From Bradyrhizobium oropedii (GTDB lineage Bacteria; Pseudomonadota; Alphaproteobacteria; Rhizobiales; Xanthobacteraceae): DNA of 64,000 nucleotides. Shown here in pieces: positions 23,764 through 31,880 of the stretch. The stretch's first letter is position 1. Every line of letters begins with the position of its first letter. The position numbers and the translations under genes were made by a program. The notes under the pieces were generated by a model that was not told where the DNA came from, ran no database searches, and saw only the letters and a list, made by a program, of their open reading frames with translations. Location: assembly GCF_020889685.1 (NCBI RefSeq), contig NZ_JACMYO010000014.1, forward strand, positions 1 to 64,000, given 5' to 3'.

Positions 23764-24468
23764 TCAAATCCCGAGATACGCCGCCTGCACCTGCTTGTTG
23801 TCGGCAAGCTCTGCACTCGAGCCCTGCATGATCACGTCGCCGCTTTCCAGCACATAGGCGCGCTGCACCAATGACAGCGCGCGGCTGACATTCTGCTCGA
23901 CCAACAGTATCGCGGTGCCCATCTTGTGGATCTCGCCGATCTTCTCGAAGGTCACGTCGGTCATCACGGGGGCCAGGCCGAGCGAGGGCTCGTCCAGCAT
24001 CAGCAAACGCGGCTTCAGCATCAGCCCGCGGCCGACCGCGACCATCTGCTGCTCGCCGCCGCTCATGGTGCCGGCGAGCTGCTTCCTGCGGTCGGCGAGC
24101 CGCGGGAAGATGCTGTAGACGAGCTCCATCGTGCGCGCCCGATCCGCCTTGGCTTTCGGCGTGTAGGCGCCGATTTCGAGATTTTCCTGCACCGTCATCT
24201 CGGGGAATACCTGGCGGCCTTCCGGAACATGCGCGATGCCGAGCTCGGGAATCCGGTACGGCGGCAGCGTGGCGAGGTCGACGCCGTCGAACGTGACCTT
24301 GCCGCCGAACAGTTTGACGAGGCCGGAGACGGCGCGCAGCGTCGTGCTCTTGCCGGCGCCGTTGGCCCCGAGCAGGCCGACGGCTTCGCCCTCGCCAATC
24401 GAAATGCTGACATCGGTAATGGCGGGGACCGAGCCGTAGCTGGCGCTGACGCCGGAGAGCTCAAGCAT
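23764..24468 (-). CDS. LivF-type ABC transporter ATP-binding protein (second importer)
   Basis: The 234-residue ATPase has a Walker A at GANGAGKST, the signature MSGGEQQMVAVGRGL and a Walker B at LLMLDEPSLGLA. It is the last gene of a five-gene importer operon on the minus strand (27093 to 28346 is the binding protein). Its start overlaps the end of the LivG-like gene by eight bases. Length and motifs are normal for the family. Confidence 0.93.
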   Translation of the reverse strand: MLELSGVSASYGSVPAITDVSISIGEGEAVGLLGANGAGKSTTLRAVSGLVKLFGGKVTFDGVDLATLPPYRIPELGIAHVPEGRQVFPEMTVQENLEIGAYTPKAKADRARTMELVYSIFPRLADRRKQLAGTMSGGEQQMVAVGRGLMLKPRLLMLDEPSLGLAPVMTDVTFEKIGEIHKMGTAILLVEQNVSRALSLVQRAYVLESGDVIMQGSSAELADNKQVQAAYLGI

Positions 24469-25210
24469 GAGCGTCTCCCTGCGCAGTCGGATGCACGTAG
24501 GAGCCGAGATAGGCGCGGATCACTTCCGGATTCTCCACGATCTCCTTCGGCGCGCCCTCGGCGATCTTCTGGCCATGGTCGAGCACCACGATGTGACGGG
24601 CCACCGCCATGATCGCGCGCATCACATGCTCGACGATCACGATGGTCAGGCCGCTGGCGGAAAGCTTCTTCACCAGCGCCACCGCCTGGTCGATCTCGGC
24701 CGGATTGAGCCCGGCCATCACCTCGTCGAGCAGCAGGATCCTTGGCTGCGTCGCAAGCGCGCGGGCCATCTCCAGGCGGCGCTGGTCGATGGTGGTGAGG
24801 TCGCGGGCACGGGTCTGCTCCCTGGCGCCGAGGCCGACGAACTCGATCGCCTCGCGCGCCTTCTTTTGCGCGGCGGCGACATGGCGATCGCGCAAGAAGG
24901 CGCCGGTCATCACATTGGCGAGCACCGTCATCGCACCGAACGGCTTTGCAACCTGGAAGGTGCGGGCCATGCCGAGCGCGCAGACGTCGTGCGGCTTGAG
25001 TCCCACGACCTCCTGGCCGAAAGCGAGCACCGAGCCGGAGTCCGGCCGGTGAAATCCCGTGATCAAGTGAAAGCTCGTGGTCTTGCCGGCGCCGTTCGGC
25101 CCGATCAGCGCCACCGTCTCGTTCTCCTGCACGGTGAAGCTGACGTCCTGCACGGCGCGCAGGCCGCCGAAGCGCTTGCTGAGACCCTTGATGACCAGTG
25201 CGTCTGCCAT
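24461..25210 (-). CDS. LivG-type ABC transporter ATP-binding protein (second importer)
   Basis: The 249-residue ATPase has a Walker A at GPNGAGKTT, the LivG-style signature TTIDQRRLEMARAL and a Walker B at ILLLDEVMAGLN. I chose ATG 25210, ten bases after the permease stop and with GAGG upstream; an earlier in-frame start at 25264 would overlap the permease gene by over 40 bases. It pairs with the LivF-like ATPase encoded immediately downstream. Confidence 0.92.
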   Translation of the reverse strand: MADALVIKGLSKRFGGLRAVQDVSFTVQENETVALIGPNGAGKTTSFHLITGFHRPDSGSVLAFGQEVVGLKPHDVCALGMARTFQVAKPFGAMTVLANVMTGAFLRDRHVAAAQKKAREAIEFVGLGAREQTRARDLTTIDQRRLEMARALATQPRILLLDEVMAGLNPAEIDQAVALVKKLSASGLTIVIVEHVMRAIMAVARHIVVLDHGQKIAEGAPKEIVENPEVIRAYLGSYVHPTAQGDAHA

Positions 25211-25220
25211 CGCGGCGACC

Positions 25221-26207
25221 TCAGGCGCGTGCCGGCTTGCGCCGGAGGGTGCGGTGATAGACATCGGTCGCGAACCCGATCAGCCCTGTCGGCCTCCACA
25301 GGATCACCGCCATCAGGATCAGGCTGTAGACGGTGAGCTGGATGCCGCCCACCGAGCTGCCGAGCCAGCTTTGCAGCAGCGCCGAGGTGGTCTCCAGCAG
25401 CACGGTGCCGATCACGGGCCCCCACAGCGTGCCGATGCCGCCGACGATCGAGACCAGCGCCGCCTCGATCGAGACGCTGAAGCTGAACGCGGTCGCGGGA
25501 TCGATGAAGTAGATGTATTGCGTGTAGAAGGTGCCGGCGAGCGCGGTCAGGAACGCGCTGATCATGTAGATGTCGCGCTTGACCTTCGGCGCGTTGACGC
25601 CGATCGCTTCGGCGGCATCTTCATCTTCGCCGATCGCGACGAGGTAGTATCCGATCCAGGATTTCTCGATTTGGTGGGTGATCCACAGCCCGACCACGAG
25701 CAGGCCGAGCACGACGTAATAGTACGACGACTTCTCCTCGAACTGCATCATTAGCGGCGCGCTGCCGAGGTTGGGGATCGTGGTGCCTTCGGCGCCCCAG
25801 GCGAAGTCGCGGAACTTCAGGAAGATCAGCATCAGCACCTGCGCGGTGGCGATGGTGGCAATGGTGAAATAGGGGCCGCGCAGGCGGAAGCAGAGCCAGC
25901 CGATCGGCAGGCTCGCCAGCGTCGCGACCACGCCGCCGGCGATCATCCCGATCCAGGGCGAGATACCGTAGTTCACCTGCATGATGGTCGAGGTGTAGGC
26001 GCCGAGCCCGAAATAGGCGGCGTGTCCGAGCGACAGCTGCTTGGCATAGCCGCCCATCAAATTCCAGGCGACGCCGATGAAGGAGAACAGGAGGATGCGG
26101 ATGAAGATGTCGATCGCGAACGACGAGCTGACGAGCTGGGGCAAAGCCAGCATGACGATTGCCCCGATCGCGAGCCACAGCCATTTCATGTTGCCTGAGG
26201 TCTGCAT
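25221..26207 (-). CDS. LivM-type ABC transporter permease (second importer)
   Basis: The 328-residue membrane protein has about nine hydrophobic segments and the LivM signatures GGYAKQLSLGHAAYFGLGAY and RGPYFTIATIATAQVLM. The start ATG 26207 overlaps the last base of the LivH stop (TGATG), so the permeases are translationally coupled. The frame extends upstream, but that part lies over the LivH gene in another frame and is not real. Confidence 0.92.
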   Translation of the reverse strand: MQTSGNMKWLWLAIGAIVMLALPQLVSSSFAIDIFIRILLFSFIGVAWNLMGGYAKQLSLGHAAYFGLGAYTSTIMQVNYGISPWIGMIAGGVVATLASLPIGWLCFRLRGPYFTIATIATAQVLMLIFLKFRDFAWGAEGTTIPNLGSAPLMMQFEEKSSYYYVVLGLLVVGLWITHQIEKSWIGYYLVAIGEDEDAAEAIGVNAPKVKRDIYMISAFLTALAGTFYTQYIYFIDPATAFSFSVSIEAALVSIVGGIGTLWGPVIGTVLLETTSALLQSWLGSSVGGIQLTVYSLILMAVILWRPTGLIGFATDVYHRTLRRKPARA

Positions 26208-27076
26208 CAGCGGCCCCTCCTGGCGCCGAGGCCGCTCGGCCTGAAGGCGAGCGTCAGCAGCAGCAGCGCGAACACCACGATCAGGCCGGAATCCGCGCCC
26301 ACGAACTGGATGCCGAGCGATTCCGCGATGCCCATCATCAGGCTCGCGACCAGCGCGCCCATCACATTGCCGAGCGTGCCCATCACGACGGCGACGAACG
26401 CCATCAGCACGAACACCTGGCCGACGAATGGATAGGCCGAATAGAACGGCATCAGCAGCGAGCCGGCCGCGCCCGCGAGCGCCAGCGCAGTACCGAACGC
26501 AACCGCGAACACGCGGTTCGGATTGATCCCCATCAGCATCGCGACGTCGCGGTTCTGCGACGCCGCCCGCATGGCGCGGCCGAGATCGGTGGTGTGGAGG
26601 AACACCCAGAGCAGCCCGCTCAGCGCCATCGCGACCGCGAAGGCGATCAGCTTTGCCACCGGGATGTAGAGTCCGCCGATGTGCCACGCCTCATCCGAAT
26701 AGGAGGTGTGGACGGTGCGGTAGTTGGCGCTGAACAGCATCAGCGAGAGATTGAGCAGCAATAGCGACAGCGCGAAGGTCAGGAAGATCTGCGGCATGTC
26801 GTTCGGCCCGAGCACCCTGCGGATCAGGAAATGCTGGATCAGGACGCCGGCGACGAACAGCACCGGCATCGAGACCACCAGTGAGACCAGCGGATCGATA
26901 CCGAACTGGGTGGCGAGGAAGAACGAGATATACATGCCGAGCATCACGAACTCGCCCTGGGCGAAATTCACGATCTTGACCACGCCGAAGATCAGCGTGA
27001 CGCCGATGCTGACAAGCGCATAGATGCCGCCGATGAGCAGGCCGTTGATCACAGCCTGGGCTAGTGTCTCCCACAT
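26207..27076 (-). CDS. LivH-type ABC transporter permease (second importer)
   Basis: The 289-residue membrane protein starts METLAQAVINGLLIGGIYAL after a first Met-Trp and has the LivH motifs GVTLIFGVVKIVNFAQGEF and VVMGTLGNVMGALVAS. It forms the membrane channel with the LivM-like protein. It begins 16 bases after the stop of the binding-protein gene. Compare the fused permease at 7440-9332. Confidence 0.92.
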   Translation of the reverse strand: MWETLAQAVINGLLIGGIYALVSIGVTLIFGVVKIVNFAQGEFVMLGMYISFFLATQFGIDPLVSLVVSMPVLFVAGVLIQHFLIRRVLGPNDMPQIFLTFALSLLLLNLSLMLFSANYRTVHTSYSDEAWHIGGLYIPVAKLIAFAVAMALSGLLWVFLHTTDLGRAMRAASQNRDVAMLMGINPNRVFAVAFGTALALAGAAGSLLMPFYSAYPFVGQVFVLMAFVAVVMGTLGNVMGALVASLMMGIAESLGIQFVGADSGLIVVFALLLLTLAFRPSGLGARRGR

Positions 27077-27092
27077 CTGATCCGACCGCGGC

Positions 27093-28346
27093 TCAGGTCT
27101 TCATCAGCGGGGCGCGGGCGTCTTCCTTGGGGAAGATGCTGGCGAGATCGGCATTCTGCCACTGCACGCCGACCGGACGGCCATAGACGTTCTTGCCGTC
27201 GGGGCCGAACTTCACCTTGCCGCCCGGCGCCATCGCCGCATAGCCCGAGGAGACGTCGAGCGTCGACAGCGCCTCGCGCACTTTCTTTGGATCGGCGGAG
27301 GCGGCGCGCTCCAGCGCGTCGGCCAGCATGAAGGTCTGCGCCACCAGGCCGCCGGCATATTCGAACGCGAACTCGCCGGTGCGCTTCTTGAATTCGGCGT
27401 TGACCTTCTGCGCATCGTCGTTGACGTCGTGGTTCCAGTGCGCGACGCCTTGCAGGCCTTCGGCGGCCTTGCCGACATTCTTGTAGAAGTCCGGCATCAC
27501 GAAGCCGCCGGAGCCGCCATTGATCGCGATATTGAGCCCGACCTGCTTCACCGTGCGCACGATCAGGATGAGGTCGTTGAGGTAGGACAGCGAGAACAGC
27601 GTGTTGGCGCCGGAGGCCTTGACCTTGTTGATCAGCGGGCTCGCATCGGTGAATCCGGCCGAGTAGGGCTCGAACATCACGATCTCGACGCCTTCGCCCG
27701 GCGCCAGCTCCTTCAGCCCGTTCGAGGTGGAGGTGCCGAAGGCGGTGTTCTCGAAGATGACGGCGACCTTGGCCTGCTCGCTGACGAGCTTGGCCATCTG
27801 CAACTGCGCCTTGGCGAATTGCGAGGCGCGTGCGAACGGCGTGAACGTGTAGCTGCGGCCCTTGTTGAGCTGGTCGGAGCTCGAGCCGGTGATGATCGGA
27901 ACGCGAGCGCGCTCGCAGACCTCGCTCGCGATCAAGGTCAGCGCGCTGGCGTAGCAGCCATGGATCGCCGACAGCTTGTTGCCCGATATCAGGCGATCGG
28001 TCTCGGTGCGCGTCACCGTGGTGTCGCTCTGCACATCGGAGACGATGAGATTGAGCTTGGCGCCGCCGAGCGACTTGATGCCGCCGGCCTCGTTGACCAT
28101 GTCGACTGCGAGCTTGGCCGCGGCGACGCAACCGACGCCGATTTGCGCCATGCTGCCGGTGCTCGGATAGAGCGCGCCGATGTTGATCGGGTCGGCGGCC
28201 CAGCCGCGCAGCGGAACGGCGCCGAACGCGCCGGCCGCGAGCACGCCGCCGGATTTGACCAGGAACCTGCGGCGGTTCAGCTTTTTCTGCGAGGCTTTGG
28301 TCGGCACGGCATTATTAATGGCCGACGGCTTGCGGTCCCCTGTCAT
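27093..28346 (-). CDS. Branched-chain-type binding protein with Tat-like signal (second importer)
   Basis: The 417-residue protein is a Peripla_BP_6 family binding protein, with the mature region beginning near DPINIGALYPSTGSMAQIG. The N-terminus carries NRRRFLVKSGG followed by a hydrophobic stretch and GWAAD, which fits a twin-arginine signal after an unusually long, charged leader of about 30 residues. The start ATG 28346 has AGGGGGAA upstream. It leads the operon ending at 23764. The ligand is unknown; this subgroup of the family often serves urea, amide or aromatic acid uptake. Confidence 0.9.
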   Translation of the reverse strand: MTGDRKPSAINNAVPTKASQKKLNRRRFLVKSGGVLAAGAFGAVPLRGWAADPINIGALYPSTGSMAQIGVGCVAAAKLAVDMVNEAGGIKSLGGAKLNLIVSDVQSDTTVTRTETDRLISGNKLSAIHGCYASALTLIASEVCERARVPIITGSSSDQLNKGRSYTFTPFARASQFAKAQLQMAKLVSEQAKVAVIFENTAFGTSTSNGLKELAPGEGVEIVMFEPYSAGFTDASPLINKVKASGANTLFSLSYLNDLILIVRTVKQVGLNIAINGGSGGFVMPDFYKNVGKAAEGLQGVAHWNHDVNDDAQKVNAEFKKRTGEFAFEYAGGLVAQTFMLADALERAASADPKKVREALSTLDVSSGYAAMAPGGKVKFGPDGKNVYGRPVGVQWQNADLASIFPKEDARAPLMKT

Positions 28347-28648
28347 GGCGTTCCCCCTGTGCGACCGCGGCACGGTTGCTCCGTCCGCTCGCTTATTATT
28401 TTTTGCTCAAGCGGAGCACATAAGAGCACGTAATTCGGCAATCGCAAAGGCGATATCGGCCGAACTCAAGGGAGGAGTGTCGCGACTGGTGCGTCGCAAC
28501 AATCGCGCGGCACGCGCGTCGGGGTTGGCTTTGCCGTGTAGGAGTTGACGCCGAGCCCGGCGGCATTATTGACAATCGAATGACCCAACGGACCGGCACG
28601 GACAGTGCCGGCCGGCCCGCCGGATCATTCGATCGGCCGCTGCAACGG
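28347..28648. other. Intergenic region upstream of the second importer
   Basis: This 302-base gap holds the promoter region of the importer operon, with an A/T-rich stretch TTATTATTTTTTGCTC at about 28391-28408, and at its far end the terminator of the glycosyltransferase gene. I see no coding sequence that I can support. Confidence 0.55.
28576..28632 (-). terminator. Nested hairpin after the glycosyltransferase gene
   Basis: An outer 8-bp stem (TCGAATGA, 28576-28583, with 28625-28632) encloses an inner 7-bp stem (CCGGCAC, 28593-28599, with 28605-28611). It begins 17 bases past the stop of the minus-strand gene. There is no obvious U-tract. Confidence 0.5.
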
Positions 28649-29716
28649 CTACTCCGCGCTCGCCACCAGCTTGAAGCGCGGTTTGGCTTCCATCAGGCTG
28701 CGATAGGCGGCGAGATAGTCCAGCGCCATCCGGCGCGCGGTGAAGCGCGTCTCGAACTGCTTGCGGATCGCATCGCGATTGAGCGTCGAAAGGCGCCCGA
28801 CGGAGGAGATCGCGCTGATCTCGTCTTCGACGATGAAGCCGGTCAGGCCATCCTCGATGATCTCGGGCACTGAACCGCGGTTATAGGCGATCACGGGCGT
28901 GCCGCAGGCCATCGCTTCGATCATCACGAGGCCGAACGGCTCCGGCCAGTCGATCGGAACCAGGAGCCCGATCGCGCCGCTGAGGAAGTCCGGCTTCTCG
29001 CGGTCGCTGATCTCGCCGATGAACTCGACCAGCGGATTGTTCGTGATCTGGGGCTTGATCAGTTCGTCGTAATATTCCTGGTCGGCGCGATCGACCTTGG
29101 CCGCGATCTTCAGCGGAATGCCGCAGCGGGTCGCGATCTTGATCGCGCGATCGACGCCTTTCTCCGGCGCGATGCGCCCGAGCACGGCGAGATAGGATTG
29201 CCTGGCCGGTTGCGGCGTCAGCAGATTCTCCGGCAGGCCGTGATGGATGGTACGCACCCAGTGCGCCTGCGGCACCGGCCGCCGCTGTGCGTTGGAGATC
29301 GAGATCACCGGGATTTTGGAGAAGGTATTGAAGACCGGCTGATGCTCCGGCAGGTCGAGCCGGCCGTGCAGCGTGGTCACGAACGGCGTCGGCTGCCGCG
29401 CGAACAGCGACCAAGGATAATAGTCGAGATGGCAGTGCAGGAAGTCGAACTCATCGTCGTCGGCTTTCTGCCGGACGCGTTCCAGCATCACCATGTGCAG
29501 CGCATTGGGATCGCGGACGGAGCCGTCGAGGCGCAGTGCCTTCGGCCAGGTCGCATCGAGCTTCGCGGAGGTCTGTGAATCGCCACTGGCGAATAACGTC
29601 ACGTCATGTCCAAGCGTTACAAGTTCTTCGGTCAGCCAGTGCACGACCCGTTCGGTGCCGCCGTAGAGCTTGGGGGGAACAGCCTCCGTCAGCGGGGCAA
29701 CCTGCGCGATGCGCAT
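28649..29716 (-). CDS. Glycosyltransferase family 4 protein
   Basis: The 355-residue protein matches GT4-type, GT-B fold retaining glycosyltransferases. It begins MRIAQVAPLTEAVPPKLYGGTERV, with the nucleotide-sugar region at LAVLGRIAPEKGVDRAI and the acidic EPFGLVMIEAMACGTPVIAY motif near residue 280. No membrane segment is visible, so it is cytoplasmic. The start ATG 29716 has GGAGA upstream; an open stretch further upstream is unsupported. Its promoter matches the EcfG stress consensus. The ABC exporter and debranching enzyme genes are divergent, suggesting a stress-related saccharide. Confidence 0.9.
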   Translation of the reverse strand: MRIAQVAPLTEAVPPKLYGGTERVVHWLTEELVTLGHDVTLFASGDSQTSAKLDATWPKALRLDGSVRDPNALHMVMLERVRQKADDDEFDFLHCHLDYYPWSLFARQPTPFVTTLHGRLDLPEHQPVFNTFSKIPVISISNAQRRPVPQAHWVRTIHHGLPENLLTPQPARQSYLAVLGRIAPEKGVDRAIKIATRCGIPLKIAAKVDRADQEYYDELIKPQITNNPLVEFIGEISDREKPDFLSGAIGLLVPIDWPEPFGLVMIEAMACGTPVIAYNRGSVPEIIEDGLTGFIVEDEISAISSVGRLSTLNRDAIRKQFETRFTARRMALDYLAAYRSLMEAKPRFKLVASAE

Positions 29717-30032
29717 TTCTCCGTCTCCTTTTTGTGATGTGGAAGAATGAACTAGACCCTCAGCCCTCTGTTGGCACCGACATGCCAAAGACGGGAACGT
29801 TCTCGCACGTGCGAGGTTCCTTAGAAGTGGGAGTTCTGCCGCTTCTTTCTTCCATCACACTGTGGTCTTGCTGATGCCATCACGCTCCAACACGTTTTTG
29901 CCGACGCCAGCGTTGCAAAATTGTTGCGCAGTGATGGCTGCATCAAGGAATCCCGCCGCCCTTCACGTCATCGTGCACGAGAGCTTCGACTAAAATTTTC
30001 TCGTTCACCTTCAACAGCTTTTGCAGGACGTC
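29717..30032. other. Divergent intergenic region of glycosyltransferase and ABC exporter
   Basis: This 316-base gap carries the overlapping stress-type promoters at 29794-29820 and is relatively A/T-rich towards 29990-30020. No gene is supported within it. Confidence 0.6.
29794..29820. promoter_or_regulatory. Bidirectional EcfG-type (general stress response) promoter
   Basis: On the minus strand GGAAC (29820-29816) is followed by 16 bases and CGTT (29799-29796), which matches the alphaproteobacterial EcfG consensus GGAAC-N16/17-CGTT exactly. On the plus strand GGAAC (29794-29798) is followed by 16 bases and GGTT (29815-29818), one base off. The spacer is a perfect 14-bp palindrome, CTCGCACGTGCGAG (29802-29815). 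The minus promoter would serve the glycosyltransferase; the plus one the ABC exporter. Confidence 0.72.
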
Positions 30033-31796
30033 ATGGACCATCTGTCAGGATACGCGCATCGCCCGTTCCCCTTTGTGCTGCGCTATCTGCGCCGGCGGCT
30101 GCCGTCGCATGTTGTAATCTTGTCGGCCGTTGTCGTGGCGGTTGCCTGCTCGGTAGGCACGCAGTACGGCGTGAAGAATCTGGTCGACGCGTTGTCGGCC
30201 GGGCCGTCGGCCGCGAATGGCGTATGGCTGGCATTCGCTCTGCTCATGTCGCTGATCGCCGCCGACAACTTCATGTGGCGGATCGCGAGCTGGACCGCGA
30301 GCTACACCTTTGTCAGCGTCTCCGGCGACCTCCGCCGCGACATGTTCCGCCATCTCACCGGCCACGCGCCGAGCTATTTCACCGACCGGCTGCCGGGCAT
30401 GCTCACCAGCCGGATCACGGCAACGTCGAACGCGGTGTACACCGTCGAGAACATGTTTGTATGGAACGTGTTGCCGCCTTGCATCGCGACCTTCGCGGCG
30501 ATCACCCTGGTTGGAACCGTCAGCGTGACAATGTCAGCAGTGCTGATCCTGATCGCGGGAACCATGGTGGTGGCCATGTTCCGCATGGCGGCTGCCGGCC
30601 GGCCGCTGCATGACGATTTCGCCAACAGGGCGGCCGCTGTGGACGGCGAAATGGTCGACGTCATCAACAACCTGCCGCTGGTGCGCGCGTTCTGCGGCCT
30701 CGGCTACGAGCACGATCGCTTCGATGCGACGGTCAATCGGGAACTCGTCGCGCGCGGCCGTTCCCTGCGTTATCTCGAAAAGCTCCGCCTCGTTCACGCC
30801 GGCGTGACTGTTGTCCTGACGATCGCGATGCTGGCCTGGGCGCTCTCGCTCTGGCAGCAGGGCTTGGCCACCACCGGCGATGTCGTGCTGGTGTGCACGC
30901 TCGGCATCTCGATCCTCAGCGCCACCCGCGATCTCGCCGTCGCGTTGGTCGACGTCACCCAGCATGTCGCGCGCCTCACCGAGGCGCTGGCGACGTTGTT
31001 GCAGCCGCATGAGCTGAAGGACCATCCGGAAGCCGAGGTGCTGGTGAAGAGTGGCGCGGCGATCGCCTTCAACAATGTCTCGTTCCGCTATCCGGGCGGC
31101 CTTCAGGTGTTCGAACGCTTCAGCCTGCGCATCCAGCCCGGCCAACGCGTCGGACTGGTCGGCCAGTCCGGTGGTGGCAAGTCAACACTGTTTACCCTTC
31201 TGCAGCGCTTCTACGACGTCGAGCAGGGCAACATCACGGTCGATGGCCAGGACATCTCGCGCGTCACCCAACTGAGCCTGCGTGCGGCGATCTCCGTGGT
31301 GCCGCAGGATATCTCGCTGTTCCACCGTTCGATCCTGGAGAATATCCGCTATGGCCGGCCCGACGCCACCGACGACGAGGTGCTGCGGGCGGCGATCGCG
31401 GCGCGCTGCGACTTCATCGAAACCTTGCCCGAGGGCATGAACACCATCGTCGGCGATCGTGGCGTTAAGGTCTCGGGCGGTCAGCGTCAGCGGATCGCGA
31501 TCGCACGCGCCTTCCTGAAGGACGCGCCGATCCTGCTGCTCGACGAGGCCACCGCGGCGCTCGATGCGGAATCCGAGGAGGCGATCCGCGAGGCGTTGTC
31601 GCGGCTGATGCGCGGGCGTACGGTGGTGGCGATCGCGCACCGCCTCGCGACCTTGCGCAGCTTCGACCGCGTGGTCGTGCTGCAGGGCGGCCGGATCGTC
31701 GAGGACGGTCCGCCCGATATCCTCGTGAAGGGAAGGGGTCCCTACCGCGACCTGGTCGCGCGCGAGATGGGCCGCCTCTCCACCAGCGCGGCCTGA
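30033..31796 (+). CDS. ABC exporter, fused membrane and ATPase domains
   Basis: The 587-residue half-transporter has an N-terminal membrane domain of about six helices (residues 1-320) and a C-terminal ATPase with Walker A GQSGGGKST, signature VSGGQRQRIAIARAF and Walker B ILLLDEATAALD. It resembles MsbA and cyclic glucan exporters, which flip lipids or glycans outward as homodimers. I chose ATG 30033; a TTG at 30021 in the same frame is the alternative. It is followed after 84 bases by a glycogen-debranching-type enzyme. The cargo is unknown, but a saccharide or lipid-linked saccharide fits the neighbours. Confidence 0.9.
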   Translation: MDHLSGYAHRPFPFVLRYLRRRLPSHVVILSAVVVAVACSVGTQYGVKNLVDALSAGPSAANGVWLAFALLMSLIAADNFMWRIASWTASYTFVSVSGDLRRDMFRHLTGHAPSYFTDRLPGMLTSRITATSNAVYTVENMFVWNVLPPCIATFAAITLVGTVSVTMSAVLILIAGTMVVAMFRMAAAGRPLHDDFANRAAAVDGEMVDVINNLPLVRAFCGLGYEHDRFDATVNRELVARGRSLRYLEKLRLVHAGVTVVLTIAMLAWALSLWQQGLATTGDVVLVCTLGISILSATRDLAVALVDVTQHVARLTEALATLLQPHELKDHPEAEVLVKSGAAIAFNNVSFRYPGGLQVFERFSLRIQPGQRVGLVGQSGGGKSTLFTLLQRFYDVEQGNITVDGQDISRVTQLSLRAAISVVPQDISLFHRSILENIRYGRPDATDDEVLRAAIAARCDFIETLPEGMNTIVGDRGVKVSGGQRQRIAIARAFLKDAPILLLDEATAALDAESEEAIREALSRLMRGRTVVAIAHRLATLRSFDRVVVLQGGRIVEDGPPDILVKGRGPYRDLVAREMGRLSTSAA

Positions 31797-31880
31797 CCCC
31801 GCGTCATCAAGCCTGTTCTTGCGTTCCAGTGCGTTCGTTCGAGTCAGGAAAACGGCCAATAAAAGTCGCCAGAGGTTCAG

